DNA of 64,000 bases, taken from the NCBI RefSeq assembly GCF_030291075.1, contig NZ_CP127407.1, forward strand, positions 1,796,001 to 1,860,000, read 5' to 3'. The notes under the pieces are model-generated. The model ran no database searches, was not told where the DNA came from, and saw only the letters and a program-made list of their open reading frames with translations. The position numbers were made by a program, and so were the translations under genes. Shown in pieces: positions 9,215 through 18,517 of this stretch (positions are counted from its first letter, which is position 1; each line of letters begins with the position of its first letter). The stretch comes from Stenotrophomonas sp. 57. Its GTDB lineage: Bacteria; Pseudomonadota; Gammaproteobacteria; Xanthomonadales; Xanthomonadaceae.

Positions 9215-9559
9215 ATGAACCTGCTTGCCTTCCTGATTCCCGCCGCCCACGCCCAGGCCGCCGGCGGCCAACCGCAGGGCATGGGCCTGACCACGCTGCT
9301 GTTCCCGATCATCCTGATCGCCATCATGTACTTCCTGATGATCCGCCCGCAGATGAAGCGGCAGAAGGAGCACAAGGCCATGCTGGAGAAGATCAAGCGC
9401 GGCGACGAAGTGCTGACCAACGGCGGCATCGCCGGCATCGTCACCGACATCGGCGACAACTTCATCACCATCGAAGTGGCTGACAACGTGCGCATCCGCG
9501 TGCAGAAGGGCGCTGTCGGCAACGTGCTGCCGGCCGGTACCCTGAAGTCGGCCCAGTAA
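9215..9559 (+). CDS. yajC: Sec translocase accessory subunit YajC
   Basis: YajC associates with SecDF and YidC at the inner membrane. The 114-residue protein has a short Ala/Gln-rich N-terminus, one transmembrane helix at about residues 25-45 (LLFPIILIAIMYFLMI), the signature RPQMKRQKEHK just after it, and a basic cytoplasmic domain with GDEVLTNGGIAGIV. ATG at 9215 is preceded by AAAGGA at 9203-9208. It is the first of three Sec genes (yajC-secD-secF). Confidence 0.95.
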   Translation: MNLLAFLIPAAHAQAAGGQPQGMGLTTLLFPIILIAIMYFLMIRPQMKRQKEHKAMLEKIKRGDEVLTNGGIAGIVTDIGDNFITIEVADNVRIRVQKGAVGNVLPAGTLKSAQ

Positions 9560-9620
9560 GCCACCCCCTTTCCGATGCACAACCGCGGCGCCGGGGATGG
9601 CGCCGCGCGGGACCCAAGCA

Positions 9621-11477
9621 ATGCTCGAATTTCCACGCTGGAAGTACGTCGTCATCCTGATCGTACTGGCGCTCAGCGCGCTGTACGCGCTGCCCAACAT
9701 CTACCAGAAGGACCCGGCCGTCCAGATCACCGCCAACCGTGGCGGGCAGGTCGACGACGCGCTGCGCGACCGTGTGCTGGCCGACCTGAAGAAGGCCGGT
9801 ATCACCCCCGTCGGTGCCGAGAAGGAAGGGGAGAGCCTGATCGTCCGCCTGCCGGACCTGAAGGCGCAGTCCGCCGCCAGCGACGCCCTGCGTGACACCG
9901 TCGGCGAGAAGTACACCGTGGCCCTGAACCTGGCCTCGACCGTGCCGGACTGGCTGGCCAACCTCGGCGGTCGCCCGATGGTGCTGGGCCTGGACCTGCA
10001 GGGCGGCGTGCACTTCGTGCTGCAGGTCGACCAGAAGGCTGCCCTGGACAAGCGTCTGGACGCCTACACCGAAGACGTGCGCAGCACCCTGCGTGACGCG
10101 CGCATCGCCTACCAGTCGGTGGAGCGTCGCGCCGACAACAGCATCGTGGCCAACCTCAGCCCGTCGGCCGGCGATGATGCCGCGCAGCGTGCCCGCGCGG
10201 CCCTGGTCAAGGCGCAGCCGACTCTCGGCTACGACGTCAGCGGCAATCGCATCACGGTCACCGTGCCGGAAACCGAGATCACCCAGATCGCCAACGGCGC
10301 CATCGAGCAGAACATCAACACCCTGCGCAACCGCGTGAACCAGCTGGGTGTGGCCGAGCCGATCATCCAGCGCCAGGGTGCCGACCGCGTGGTCGTGCAG
10401 CTGCCGGGCGTGCAGGACACCGCTGAAGCCAAGCGCATGATCGGTGCTACTGCCACGCTGGAATACCGTGCGGTGGTCGAGGGCAATGCGCAGGACGCCA
10501 TCGCCTCCGGCCGTATCCCGCCGGAAGCCAAGGTCTACCAGCAGCGCGACGGCCGGGGCCCGATCCTGCTGAACAAGCGCGTGATCGTCACCGGTGACCA
10601 GATGGTCGGTGCGCAGGCCGTGACCGATTCGAACAGCGGTTCGCCGGCGGTCAGCGTGACGCTGAACAACGTCGGCGGCCAGCGCATGTTCGACTTCACC
10701 AGCGCCAACGTGAACAAGCCGATGGCGGTGGTCTACACCGAGCGCGTGCCGACCGTGACCGTCGTCGACGGCCAGGAAGTGCGTGGCTTCAAGGTCAACG
10801 AGGAAGTGATCTCGGTGGCCAACATCAACGGCGTGTTCGGCAAGAACTTCCAGACCACCGGCCTGCAGAAGAAGGAAGCCGAGGACCTGGCCAAGCTGCT
10901 GAAGTCCGGCTCGCTGGCCGCGCCGATGGACTTCGTCGAAGAGCGCGTGGTCGGCCCGAGCCTGGGTGCCGAGAACGTCAAGAACGGTATGCGCGCGGTC
11001 GTGTTCGCATTCCTGTTCACCCTGGTGTTCTTCAGCGTGTACTACCGCATGTTCGGTGTGATCACCTCGGCGGCGATGCTGTTCAACCTGCTGATCGTGG
11101 TGGCGGTGATGTCGCTGTTCGGCGCGACCATGACCCTGCCGGGCTTCGCCGGCCTGGCGTTGTCGGTCGGCCTGTCGGTGGACGCCAACGTGCTGATCAA
11201 CGAGCGTATCCGTGAAGAACTGCGTGCCGGCGTGCCGGGCAAGACCGCGATCGTGACTGGTTACGAGCGCGCCTCCGGCACCATCCTCGACGCCAACCTG
11301 ACCGGCCTGATCGTCGGTGTGGCGCTGTTCGCATTCGGTACCGGTCCGCTGAAGGGCTTCGCGCTGACCATGATCATCGGTATTTTCGCCTCCATGTTCA
11401 CTGCGATCACCGTGTCGCGTGCGCTGGCGACGCTGATCTACGGCCGTCGCAAGAAGCTCCAGAACGTGGCCATCTGA
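9621..11477 (+). CDS. secD: Protein translocase subunit SecD
   Basis: SecD is the larger half of the SecDF proton-driven motor that pulls exported proteins out of SecYEG on the periplasmic side. With the start at 9621 (MLEFPRWKYVV) the protein has 618 residues. The first transmembrane helix is at about residues 8-25, then the large periplasmic P1 domain containing LGLDLQGGVHF, then five helices in the last 180 residues with the RND-like motif GLSVDANVLINERIREE. An in-frame ATG at 9597 would add eight residues but does not match the family start. It is separated from secF by 16 bp. Confidence 0.95.
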   Translation: MLEFPRWKYVVILIVLALSALYALPNIYQKDPAVQITANRGGQVDDALRDRVLADLKKAGITPVGAEKEGESLIVRLPDLKAQSAASDALRDTVGEKYTVALNLASTVPDWLANLGGRPMVLGLDLQGGVHFVLQVDQKAALDKRLDAYTEDVRSTLRDARIAYQSVERRADNSIVANLSPSAGDDAAQRARAALVKAQPTLGYDVSGNRITVTVPETEITQIANGAIEQNINTLRNRVNQLGVAEPIIQRQGADRVVVQLPGVQDTAEAKRMIGATATLEYRAVVEGNAQDAIASGRIPPEAKVYQQRDGRGPILLNKRVIVTGDQMVGAQAVTDSNSGSPAVSVTLNNVGGQRMFDFTSANVNKPMAVVYTERVPTVTVVDGQEVRGFKVNEEVISVANINGVFGKNFQTTGLQKKEAEDLAKLLKSGSLAAPMDFVEERVVGPSLGAENVKNGMRAVVFAFLFTLVFFSVYYRMFGVITSAAMLFNLLIVVAVMSLFGATMTLPGFAGLALSVGLSVDANVLINERIREELRAGVPGKTAIVTGYERASGTILDANLTGLIVGVALFAFGTGPLKGFALTMIIGIFASMFTAITVSRALATLIYGRRKKLQNVAI

Positions 11478-11493
11478 CGGGACGACACGCACA

Positions 11494-12474
11494 ATGAAAC
11501 TGTTTCCGCTGCACATCCTCCCGAACGACACCAAGATCGACTTCATGCGCTGGCGCCATGTCGCCATGGCAGTCACCATCGTGGTGTTCCTGGCCTCGAT
11601 TGCCATCATCGGCATCAAGGGCTTCAACTACGCACTGGACTTCACCGGCGGCACGCTGATCGAAGCGCGCTTCGACAAGCCGGTGGACGTCGAGCAGGTC
11701 CGTACCAAGCTGGAGCAGAATGGCTTCGACGGTGCCCAGGTGCAGAGCGTCGGTGGCAACACCGACCTGCTGATCCGCCTGGCGCCGCACGGCGAACATG
11801 CTCCGGGCACGGGTGCTGCCGCCAGCGAAGACAAGGCCACCGCTGCAGCCGTGGTGAAGGCGCTGTCCACGGCCGACAACCAGGCCACCGTGCTGCGCAA
11901 CGAGTTCGTGGGCCCGCAGATCGGCAAGGACCTGGCGATGAATGGCCTGTACGCCACCATCTTCATGCTGGCCGGCTTCCTGATCTACATCGCGGTGCGC
12001 TTCGAATGGAAGTTCGCGGTCACCGCCAGCATCGTGGCCATGTTCGACCTGATCGTGACGGTGGCTTACGTGTCCCTGCTGGGCCGTGAGTTCGACCTGA
12101 CCGTGCTGGCCGGCCTGCTGTCGGTGATGGGCTTTGCGATCAACGACATCATCGTGGTCTTCGACCGCGTCCGCGAGAACTTCCGCAGCCTGCGCGTGGA
12201 CTCGATGGAAGTGCTGAACCGTTCGATCAACCAGACGCTGTCGCGTACGGTGATCACCGCGGTGATGTTCTTCCTGTCCGCGCTGGCCCTGTACCTGTAC
12301 GGCGGCAGCTCGATGGAAGGCCTGGCCGAGACGCACATGATCGGTGCGGTGATCGTGGTGCTGTCCTCGATCCTGGTGGCGGTGCCGATGCTGACGATCG
12401 GCTTCCTGCGCGTGAGCAAGCAGGATCTGCTGCCGAAGGCGAAGGACGTCGAGGCCCTGGCCCGTCGCCCGTAA
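11494..12474 (+). CDS. secF: Protein translocase subunit SecF
   Basis: SecF (326 residues) completes the SecDF complex. Visible features are the first transmembrane helix, the D1 motif [13 protein letters not shown] around residue 50, the conserved VGPQIGKDL, and the membrane motif [18 protein letters not shown] whose Asp belongs to the proton path. A short Ala/His-rich insertion ([19 protein letters not shown]) sits in the periplasmic domain. The gene ends the operon and is followed within 30 bp by a strong terminator. Confidence 0.95.
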   Translation: MKLFPLHILPNDTKIDFMRWRHVAMAVTIVVFLASIAIIGIKGFNYALDFTGGTLIEARFDKPVDVEQVRTKLEQNGFDGAQVQSVGGNTDLLIRLAPHGEHAPGTGAAASEDKATAAAVVKALSTADNQATVLRNEFVGPQIGKDLAMNGLYATIFMLAGFLIYIAVRFEWKFAVTASIVAMFDLIVTVAYVSLLGREFDLTVLAGLLSVMGFAINDIIVVFDRVRENFRSLRVDSMEVLNRSINQTLSRTVITAVMFFLSALALYLYGGSSMEGLAETHMIGAVIVVLSSILVAVPMLTIGFLRVSKQDLLPKAKDVEALARRP

Positions 12475-12500
12475 TTGCCTGCTGCATGCAGCACACAGAG

Positions 12501-12526
12501 AACCCCGCGCAAGCGGGGTTTTTTGT
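12501..12526 (+). terminator. Rho-independent terminator of yajC-secD-secF
   Basis: AACCCCGC-GCAA-GCGGGGTT is followed by TTTTTTG, about 27 bp after the secF stop. Confidence 0.88.
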
Positions 12527-12530
12527 TGGC

Positions 12531-12660
12531 AGGGCTGGTACGCGTCATCGCATGCGCGCTGTCGCTCCCACGCTTCGCTGCGCGAACCGTGGGCCCCACT
12601 TACCAGCTCCCAGACCCCCGCCGCTTCGCGGCCGCCCCCTGACTCAGGGGGCTCTGCCCC
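12531..12660. other. Palindrome-rich spacer after secF
   Basis: GCTGGTA at 12534-12540 can pair with TACCAGC at 12601-12607 and encloses CCCACG/CGTGGG (12567-12572 with 12588-12593). A second hairpin is formed by CCCCCTGA and TCAGGGGG (around 12635-12651). No open reading frame here looks coding. Confidence 0.45.
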
Positions 12661-12669
12661 AGATCATTT

Positions 12670-12802
12670 CCTGCGGCTGTTGGTAGGTGTCGACCTTGGT
12701 CGACACATCTGTCAGATACCGAATGAATTCAATCGTGTCGACCAAGGTCGACACCCACCAGAGCAGAATGCGGTTCCGACAGATCGCGGAAAACTGTCGA
12801 AG
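12670..12802. repeat. Composite repeat block, left part (two GTCGACC-type REPs and a CGACAG hairpin)
   Basis: GTAG at 12683 leads a palindrome GTGTCGACC-TT-GGTCGACAC (12687-12706). A second, inverted copy is at 12735-12754. CGACAG at 12777 pairs with CTGTCG at 12794. The same modules, in the same order and with long stretches identical, recur at 23053-23195. Confidence 0.75.
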
Positions 12803-12903
12803 GCGGGGTGGGTCCGGTTGCGGGGGTGTCTGCGGCATGGATGCCGCGGCCAAGCCCCCAAGGATGGGTTTACGGCGTCCCCCGCAACCGGATCCACCCC
12901 GCC
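12802..12903 (+). repeat. Structured repeat element, copy A
   Basis: The left arm 12802-12830 (starting GGCGGGGTGGGTCCGG) pairs with the right arm 12877-12903 (ending ATCCACCCCGCC). Between them lie a hairpin GCGGCAT-GG-ATGCCGC and the core GCCAAGCCCCCA...GGGTTTACGGCGT. The core is shared almost unchanged with copies at 22930-23037 and 52944-53043, while the arm sequences differ completely but stay complementary. No protein is credible here, although open frames run through it. Confidence 0.8.
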
Positions 12904-12927
12904 AACCCACAGGAACCGAGCTTCTGC

Positions 12928-12975
12928 CGTTGACGTTGCCTCTGCGGGTGCAGGGTGCAACCCTGCAGAACAAGC
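12928..12975. repeat. Composite repeat block, right module
   Basis: GTTGACGTTGCCTCTGCGGG leads into the hairpin TGCAGGGT-GC-AACCCTGCA. A close copy lies on the minus strand at 22861-22900 and another on the plus strand near 23255-23285, always on the same side of the block. Confidence 0.6.
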
Positions 12976-13105
12976 ACCACCCTACGCCGGCGTCGGTTGT
13001 GCAATCGTGCCCCGCGCACTACGATCCTGCGGTTCGCGCGCGCAGGCGCGCGCCCATATTCCTGCTGAGCGCCCCGTGCGCCGCATCTGCCAACCCGAGG
13101 TATCC

Positions 13106-14365
13106 ATGGTCATCAAACCGCGCGTCCGCGGCTTCATCTGCGTCACCACCCACCCGATCGGCTGCGAAGCCGCGGTCAAGCAGCAGATCGACTACATCCG
13201 CGCGCGCCCGCCGATCCAGAACGGCCCCAAGCGCGTGCTGATCATCGGCGCGTCCACCGGTTACGGCCTGGCGGCGCGCATCACCGCCGCGTTCGGCAGC
13301 GGCGCCGAGACCCTGGGCATCTTCTTCGAGCGCCCCGGCACTGAGTCCAAGCCGGGCACTGCCGGTTGGTACAACTCGGCCGCGTTCCACAAGTACGCCG
13401 ACGAAGCCGGCCTGTACGCCAAGAGCATCAACGGCGATGCCTTCTCCGATGAAGTGAAGGCCAGGACCATCGAGATGATCAAGGCCGATCTTGGCCAGGT
13501 CGACCAGGTGGTCTACAGCCTGGCTGCGCCGCGCCGCAAGCATCCGAAGACCGGTGAGATCATCAGCTCCACGCTGAAGCCGATCGGTGAGCCGATCACC
13601 CTGCGCGGCCTGGATACCGACAAGGAAGTGCTGACCGAAACCCATCTGCAGCCGGCCACTCCGGAAGAAATCGCCGGTACCGTTGCGGTGATGGGCGGCG
13701 AAGACTGGCAGATGTGGATCGACGCGCTGGCCGATGCCGGCGTGCTGGCCAACGGCTGCACCACCACCGCCTTCACCTACGTGGGCGAAGAGATCACCCA
13801 GGCCATCTACTGGAACGGCTCGATCGGCGCCGCCAAGAAGGATCTGGACAACAAGGTGCTGGGCCTGCGCGAGAAGCTGGCGAAAATCGGTGGCGACGCG
13901 CGCGTGTCGGTGCTGAAGGCGGTGGTCACCCAGGCCAGCTCGGCCATTCCGACCATGCCGCTGTACCTGTCGCTGCTGTTCAAGGTAATGAAGGAGAAGG
14001 GCACCCACGAAGGCTGCATTGAGCAGCTCGACGTGCTGTACGACATCCTCTACGGCGGCAAGACCGACGGCGTGGCGATCGATCGCCTGCGACAGGATCT
14101 GGTCGATGGTGATGGCCATACCGTCGCGCTGGTCGACGAGGAAGGGCGCCTGCGTGCCGACTACAAGGAAATGGCGGCGGACGTGCAGGGCAAGGTGGTC
14201 GCGCTGTGGCCGCAGGTGACCAACGAGAACCTGTACGAGATCAGCGACCTGGCCGGTTACAAGGCCGATTTCCTGCGTCTGTTCGGCTTCGGTGTGGAGG
14301 GCGTCGACTACGAGGCCGACGTCAACCCGGACGTGAAGATCGACAACCTGGTCGACATGACCTGA
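13106..14365 (+). CDS. fabV: Enoyl-ACP reductase FabV
   Basis: FabV is an NADH-dependent trans-2-enoyl-ACP reductase, the last step of fatty-acid elongation, and is naturally insensitive to triclosan in characterised species. The start ATG at 13106 has GAGG five bases upstream and gives 419 residues, typical for the family. Signatures: an N-terminal [11 protein letters not shown], the nucleotide-binding [15 protein letters not shown] near residue 45, and the catalytic Tyr-X8-Lys pair at Tyr235 and Lys244 ([10 protein letters not shown]). The open frame extends 426 bases further upstream, but that part is repeat DNA. No FabI-type enzyme is seen in this window. Confidence 0.95.
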   Translation: MVIKPRVRGFICVTTHPIGCEAAVKQQIDYIRARPPIQNGPKRVLIIGASTGYGLAARITAAFGSGAETLGIFFERPGTESKPGTAGWYNSAAFHKYADEAGLYAKSINGDAFSDEVKARTIEMIKADLGQVDQVVYSLAAPRRKHPKTGEIISSTLKPIGEPITLRGLDTDKEVLTETHLQPATPEEIAGTVAVMGGEDWQMWIDALADAGVLANGCTTTAFTYVGEEITQAIYWNGSIGAAKKDLDNKVLGLREKLAKIGGDARVSVLKAVVTQASSAIPTMPLYLSLLFKVMKEKGTHEGCIEQLDVLYDILYGGKTDGVAIDRLRQDLVDGDGHTVALVDEEGRLRADYKEMAADVQGKVVALWPQVTNENLYEISDLAGYKADFLRLFGFGVEGVDYEADVNPDVKIDNLVDMT

Positions 14366-14373
14366 TCAATGAA

Positions 14374-14400
14374 AAGGCCGGCGAATGCCGGCCTTCTCGT
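14374..14400 (+). terminator. Terminator of fabV
   Basis: AAGGCCGGC-GAAT-GCCGGCCTT followed by CTCGTTT, nine bases after the fabV stop codon. The T-run is interrupted. Confidence 0.7.
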
Positions 14401-14403
14401 TTG

Positions 14404-14494
14404 TGTAGAGCCGAGCCATGCTCGGCTGCTCTTCGCTTGAGTCCCGCAGCCGATCTTCGCTTGAGTCCCGCAGCCGAGCGTGGCTCGGCTCTAC
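14404..14494. repeat. SMAG/REP pair with a 24-bp tandem duplication
   Basis: GTAGAGCCGAGCC at 14404 opens one palindrome and CGAGCGTGGCTCGGCTCTAC closes the opposed one at 14494. Between them a 24-bp segment beginning CTTCGCTTGAGTCCCGCAGC is present twice in direct tandem (14431-14454 and 14455-14478). Confidence 0.8.
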
Positions 14495-14503
14495 AGAGAG
14501 GCG

Positions 14504-16573
14504 TCACCCAAACTCGAACCCCATCTCCGGCAATGCCGGGCCGACGAAGTCGCCCTGCACGTAGTCCACGCCGGCACTGAACAGCAGGGTCATCGAATTG
14601 GCGTCGCTGACGAACTCGGCGATGGTGCGGATGCCGGCTTCCTGCGCGCGTGCGGTGATCTGGCTGATGCGGTCGATGTTTTCGCGGGTGGCCGCCAGAT
14701 CGCTGGTGAAACCGCGGTCCAGCTTGAGGAACTGCGGCTGGAAGTGGGCCAGCAGCTGGAACGAATCCAACCCCGAACCAAACTGCTCCAGGCCGATGCG
14801 GCAACCCAGCGGCGCCACTTCGGCAAGGAACTGCTGTGCACTGCGCAGGTGAGTGAACACCTTCGCTTCCGGGGCATGCAGCCACAGCCGTTCGCCGGGT
14901 ACACCCTGCGCCTGCAGTTCGCGCCGCAGGGTGGCGATCATCTGCGGGTCGTCGAACGATTCCGGCGTCACCTTCACCAGCACCTGGGTGGCATGGCCCT
15001 GGCGCGCACGCTGGCCCAGCACTGCGATGGCCTGCGAAACCACCCAGCGGTTGATGTCGGCCAGCAGGCCGTGCTCCTCGGCGATGCCCAGGAACGCGGT
15101 GGGGCTCAACAGCTCGCCGTTGTGCTCCAGGCGCAGGTAGGCCTCGTACAGTTCCAGCGGCTCGCCCTGCAGGTTCAGCACCGGCTGGTAGTGCAGCTGG
15201 AAGCCGTCGCCGGCCAGCGCTTCACGGATGCGCGCGACCCAGCGCAGCACGCGTTCTTCCTCGACGCGGTCGGCGGCGGCCGGGTCGAAGATGCGGCAGG
15301 TATTGCCCAGTTCGGCGGCAGCCTGCGTACATTCGCTGGCACGCGCCAGCACCTGGCCGATGCTGGCGATCTTCTCGCCCACCTGCACGCCACCGATGCT
15401 GACCGTTACCGTGGCCGAGCGCGCGCCGATGCTGAAGACGTGCGCGGCATAGGCTTCGCGGATGCGATCTGCCAGCGCCACGGTCTGTGCGTAGGGCCCG
15501 GCCTGCAGCACGGCGAAATTGTGTTCACCGAAGCGGGCCAGCTGTGCATCCTCGCCGACCACCTCGGCCAGCAGGGCGGCAAGGGCACCGATCAGGGTGT
15601 CGGCCGATGCCAGGCCGATATCCGGCAACAGGCGTGCGTAGTGGTCAGGCTCGATCAGCAGCAGGCCGAACTGGCCCTCGCTGCGCCCGGCCTGGGCCAC
15701 TGCGCTTTCCAGCTGCAGCATGAAGGTCGGTCGGTTGAGCAGCCCGGTGACCTGGTCGCGCTGGCGCAGGTCCTCGACCTCACGCGCCAGTTCCGGGTCG
15801 AACTCCATGCGGCGGCGGAGCACCACCTGCAGGCAGGATTCGCCCTCGTAGGTGGCGGCGGTGAATTCCATCGTCGCCGGGAACGCGCTGCCATCTTCGT
15901 GGCGTGCATCGAGCTGGTACTGCGGCGGCGGCGCCTCGCCACGGCTGAGGCCCTTCAGCAGCTGCTTGAAGCCTTCCACGTGCTGCGCGGCGACCATGTC
16001 CAGCAGCGAGATCCCCTCGATGTCGTCGAAATGCTCGTAACCGAACATTTCCAGATAGGCGTCGTTGGCGCGGATGTGCATGCCCTCATGCACGTAGGCG
16101 ATGGGATCCCGCGAAGAGGCGATCAGCGCATCGCAGCGGCGCTCGGTCTCGCGCATCTGCGCCTCGATACGGCGCAGGCCACGCCGTGCCTGCAGGTCCA
16201 CCCACTGGTCGCGGACCACGGCCAGCAGGTGCTCGGGGCGCTGGCGCAGGGCGAGGGCGCGGATGCCGTGACTGCTGGCCTGTACCAGCTCGTCCTCGTC
16301 GATGCGTTCGGCCAGCAGCACCAGCGGGATGTCCTTGCCGCTGGCGGCAATGTGCTGGGCCACCAGCGGCAGCGGAATACCCGGCGAGGGCGAAGCCAGC
16401 ACCAGGTCGATGGCCTGGCTGGACAGCACCTGGGCCAGCTCGGCGGCATCCTGCGGGCGCCACGGGCGCACCGCGATGCCGCTGTTGCGCAGGGTGCTGA
16501 CGATGGCTTCGGCATTCTCGCCGCTGTCATCGACGATCAGCAGGCGGATGGTGATGTCGTTCGCGTTCTGCAT
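14504..16573 (-). CDS. fimX: Type IV pilus cyclic-di-GMP effector FimX
   Basis: FimX binds cyclic-di-GMP and links it, through PilZ and PilB, to type IV pilus assembly and twitching. The 689-residue length and domain order fit the Xanthomonas protein: receiver-like domain (1-125), PAS (about 150-260), degenerate GGDEF and degenerate EAL. GGDEF reads GEHNF at 349-353, EAL reads EAY at 477-479, and the catalytic DDFGTG reads EQFGSG at 596-601, so neither enzymatic activity is expected and the EAL domain should act as a receptor. ATG at 16573 has GGGAG upstream; earlier in-frame starts lack support. The gene stands alone, flanked by REPs, and is convergent with fabV. Confidence 0.9.
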   Translation of the reverse strand: MQNANDITIRLLIVDDSGENAEAIVSTLRNSGIAVRPWRPQDAAELAQVLSSQAIDLVLASPSPGIPLPLVAQHIAASGKDIPLVLLAERIDEDELVQASSHGIRALALRQRPEHLLAVVRDQWVDLQARRGLRRIEAQMRETERRCDALIASSRDPIAYVHEGMHIRANDAYLEMFGYEHFDDIEGISLLDMVAAQHVEGFKQLLKGLSRGEAPPPQYQLDARHEDGSAFPATMEFTAATYEGESCLQVVLRRRMEFDPELAREVEDLRQRDQVTGLLNRPTFMLQLESAVAQAGRSEGQFGLLLIEPDHYARLLPDIGLASADTLIGALAALLAEVVGEDAQLARFGEHNFAVLQAGPYAQTVALADRIREAYAAHVFSIGARSATVTVSIGGVQVGEKIASIGQVLARASECTQAAAELGNTCRIFDPAAADRVEEERVLRWVARIREALAGDGFQLHYQPVLNLQGEPLELYEAYLRLEHNGELLSPTAFLGIAEEHGLLADINRWVVSQAIAVLGQRARQGHATQVLVKVTPESFDDPQMIATLRRELQAQGVPGERLWLHAPEAKVFTHLRSAQQFLAEVAPLGCRIGLEQFGSGLDSFQLLAHFQPQFLKLDRGFTSDLAATRENIDRISQITARAQEAGIRTIAEFVSDANSMTLLFSAGVDYVQGDFVGPALPEMGFEFG

Positions 16574-16664
16574 GCACTGCTCCCCAATCTGCGAAACTAG
16601 ATACACGATGCGCGGCGAACCGTCCATGCGCGCACCCCTTGCGCGCATCGAACGGCGATCTGGT

Positions 16665-17849
16665 TCACACCACGCCGCCGGCGGCGTGGCCGCTGGCCCA
16701 GGCCCACTGGAAGTTGTAGCCGCCCAGCCAGCCGGTCACATCCAGCACCTCGCCGACGAAATGCAGGCCGGGCACGCGCTTGGATTCCATCGTCGAGGAC
16801 GACACCTCGGCGGTATCCACGCCGCCCAGGGTGACTTCGGCGGTGCGGTAGCCCTCGGTGCCGCTGGCCACCAGCGGGAACGCGCCCAGCAGCTGCGCAG
16901 CCTGGCGCAGCACCGGCTCGTCCAGCTGGCGCACGGGGCGGTCGGGCAACCAGTGTTCGCACAGGCGCTGCGCCAGTCGCTTGGGCAGCACCTCACCCAG
17001 TACCGTGCGCAGCTCGGCGGCCGGGCGCTCACGCTTCATCTGGCGCAGCCACTCGCCGGCATCCTGGCCGGGCAGCAGGTCCAGCTCCAGTGCATCGCCG
17101 GGCTGCCAGAACGAGGAGATCTGCAGGATCGCCGGGCCACTCACGCCGCGATGGGTCAGCAGCATGAAGTTCTGGAAGCGCTTGCCGTTGCAGCGTGCCT
17201 CGATCGGCAGGGCGACACCACTCAGATCGGCCAGCCGCTCCTGGTGCTTGCCACTGAGCGTGAGCGGCACCAGTCCTGCGCGGGTCGGCAACACCTCGTG
17301 GCCGAACTGGCGGGCAATCTCGTAGCCGAAGCCGGTGGCGCCCATGCTCGGAATCGACAGGCCGCCGGTGGCCACCACCAGCGAGGCGCAGTGGAACAGG
17401 CCATGGGTGGTGTGCACGCGGAACCCGTCGCTGCCGTGCTCGATGCGCTGCACGCTGCATTCGGTGCGGATCTGGGCACCGGCCGCCTGGCATTCGTCCA
17501 CCAGCATCTTCACGATCTGCTTGGACGAAATGTCGCAGAACAGCTGGCCCAGTTCCTTTTCGTGATAGGCGATGCCGTGCTTGCTGACCAGCTCGATGAA
17601 GTGCCAGGGCGTGTAGCGCGCCAGCGCCGACTTGCAGAAGTGCGGGTTGGCCGACAGGAAGTTGGCCGGGGTGGTGCCGGTGTTGGTGAAATTGCAGCGG
17701 CCGCCGCCGGACATCAGGATCTTCTTGCCGACCTTGTTGGCATGGTCGATCACCTGCACCTGGCGACCGCGCTGGCCAGCCGTGATCGCGGTCATCAGCC
17801 CGGCCGCGCCGGCGCCGATGACCACCACGTCGCAGCGGATCGTGCTCAT
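16665..17849 (-). CDS. HI0933/YhiN-family flavoprotein
   Basis: A 394-residue FAD-dependent protein of the HI0933 (YhiN/BaiN) family. The N-terminal dinucleotide motif VVIGAGAAGLMTAITAGQRG, the family signature KILMSGGGRCNFTN at about residues 43-56, LVVATGGLSIPSMGATGFGYEIA and the C-terminal VPGLHFVGEVLDVTG...GGYNFQWAWASG are all present. The biochemical role of most members is unproven, although BaiN relatives act on bile acids. Its start overlaps the stop of the yaeQ-like gene (ATGA), so the two are coupled. Confidence 0.88.
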   Translation of the reverse strand: MSTIRCDVVVIGAGAAGLMTAITAGQRGRQVQVIDHANKVGKKILMSGGGRCNFTNTGTTPANFLSANPHFCKSALARYTPWHFIELVSKHGIAYHEKELGQLFCDISSKQIVKMLVDECQAAGAQIRTECSVQRIEHGSDGFRVHTTHGLFHCASLVVATGGLSIPSMGATGFGYEIARQFGHEVLPTRAGLVPLTLSGKHQERLADLSGVALPIEARCNGKRFQNFMLLTHRGVSGPAILQISSFWQPGDALELDLLPGQDAGEWLRQMKRERPAAELRTVLGEVLPKRLAQRLCEHWLPDRPVRQLDEPVLRQAAQLLGAFPLVASGTEGYRTAEVTLGGVDTAEVSSSTMESKRVPGLHFVGEVLDVTGWLGGYNFQWAWASGHAAGGVV

Positions 17850-18394
17850 GCCTTGGCGCGCTTGCGCCAGTCAGGGATCACGTCAAGCTGCATCTGATCG
17901 TTGAGCAGCTGCACTTCACCGTCCTGGATCAGCACGCTCCAGCGCATGGCGCGCTGGATCTGCTGGCCCCACAGTTCTACGAAGGCACCATCGAGGTCGA
18001 CCACCGACAGGTTGTCGAAGCGCGCCAGGCCCTTGCCCTGCTTGCCCCACCAGATGTCCGAGGCGTTGCCGCCGTAATTGATCACCTGCACCTGGCGGCT
18101 GCGGTTGCAGGCCTTGCGGATGCGGGATTCGTCGGGATGACCCAGGTCGATCCACTGCAGGATGTCGCCGGTGTAGTCGTGTTCCCACAGGTCCGGCTCA
18201 TCGTCGGTGCTCAGACCACGGCCGAACTCCAGGCGATCACCGGCATTGAGGGCGAAGGCGAGCAGGCGCACCATCAGGCGTTCGTCGGTCTCGGACGGGT
18301 GCTGGGCCAAGGTCAGGTTGTGGGTCGCGTAGTAGCCGCGATCCATGTCGCTGATCTGCAGTTCGGCCTTGCGGATGGTGGCGGTAAGAGCCAT
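17846..18394 (-). CDS. YaeQ family protein
   Basis: A 182-residue member of the YaeQ family, whose structure has a PD-(D/E)XK nuclease-like core but whose role is unclear. Family features are MALTATIRKAELQISDMDRGYY at the N-terminus (only part quoted as a motif: ISDMDRGYY), LAFALNA, WIDLGHPDESRIRKA and VINYGG. The ATG at 18394 gives the family N-terminus; the frame is open for 68 further codons with no likeness. It is translated just before the HI0933-type flavoprotein in a four-base overlap and diverges from a pseudouridine synthase gene. Confidence 0.87.
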   Translation of the reverse strand: MALTATIRKAELQISDMDRGYYATHNLTLAQHPSETDERLMVRLLAFALNAGDRLEFGRGLSTDDEPDLWEHDYTGDILQWIDLGHPDESRIRKACNRSRQVQVINYGGNASDIWWGKQGKGLARFDNLSVVDLDGAFVELWGQQIQRAMRWSVLIQDGEVQLLNDQMQLDVIPDWRKRAKA

Positions 18395-18517
18395 GGGGGA
18401 TCCGTGGACTAAAGACGACAATGATAGAGGTTTGCTCTCGGGGTGTCCGTTGCCAGGCTGTCTGCGGGACGTCAACGTGGCACGCTTGCACGCTTTCCCG
18501 CCGCAGAAGTGGATGCG

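Noticed and set aside
12680..13105. N-terminal extension of fabV by 142 residues
   Set aside because: The extension translates the composite repeat block; the ATG at 13106 has a ribosome-binding site and gives the family length.
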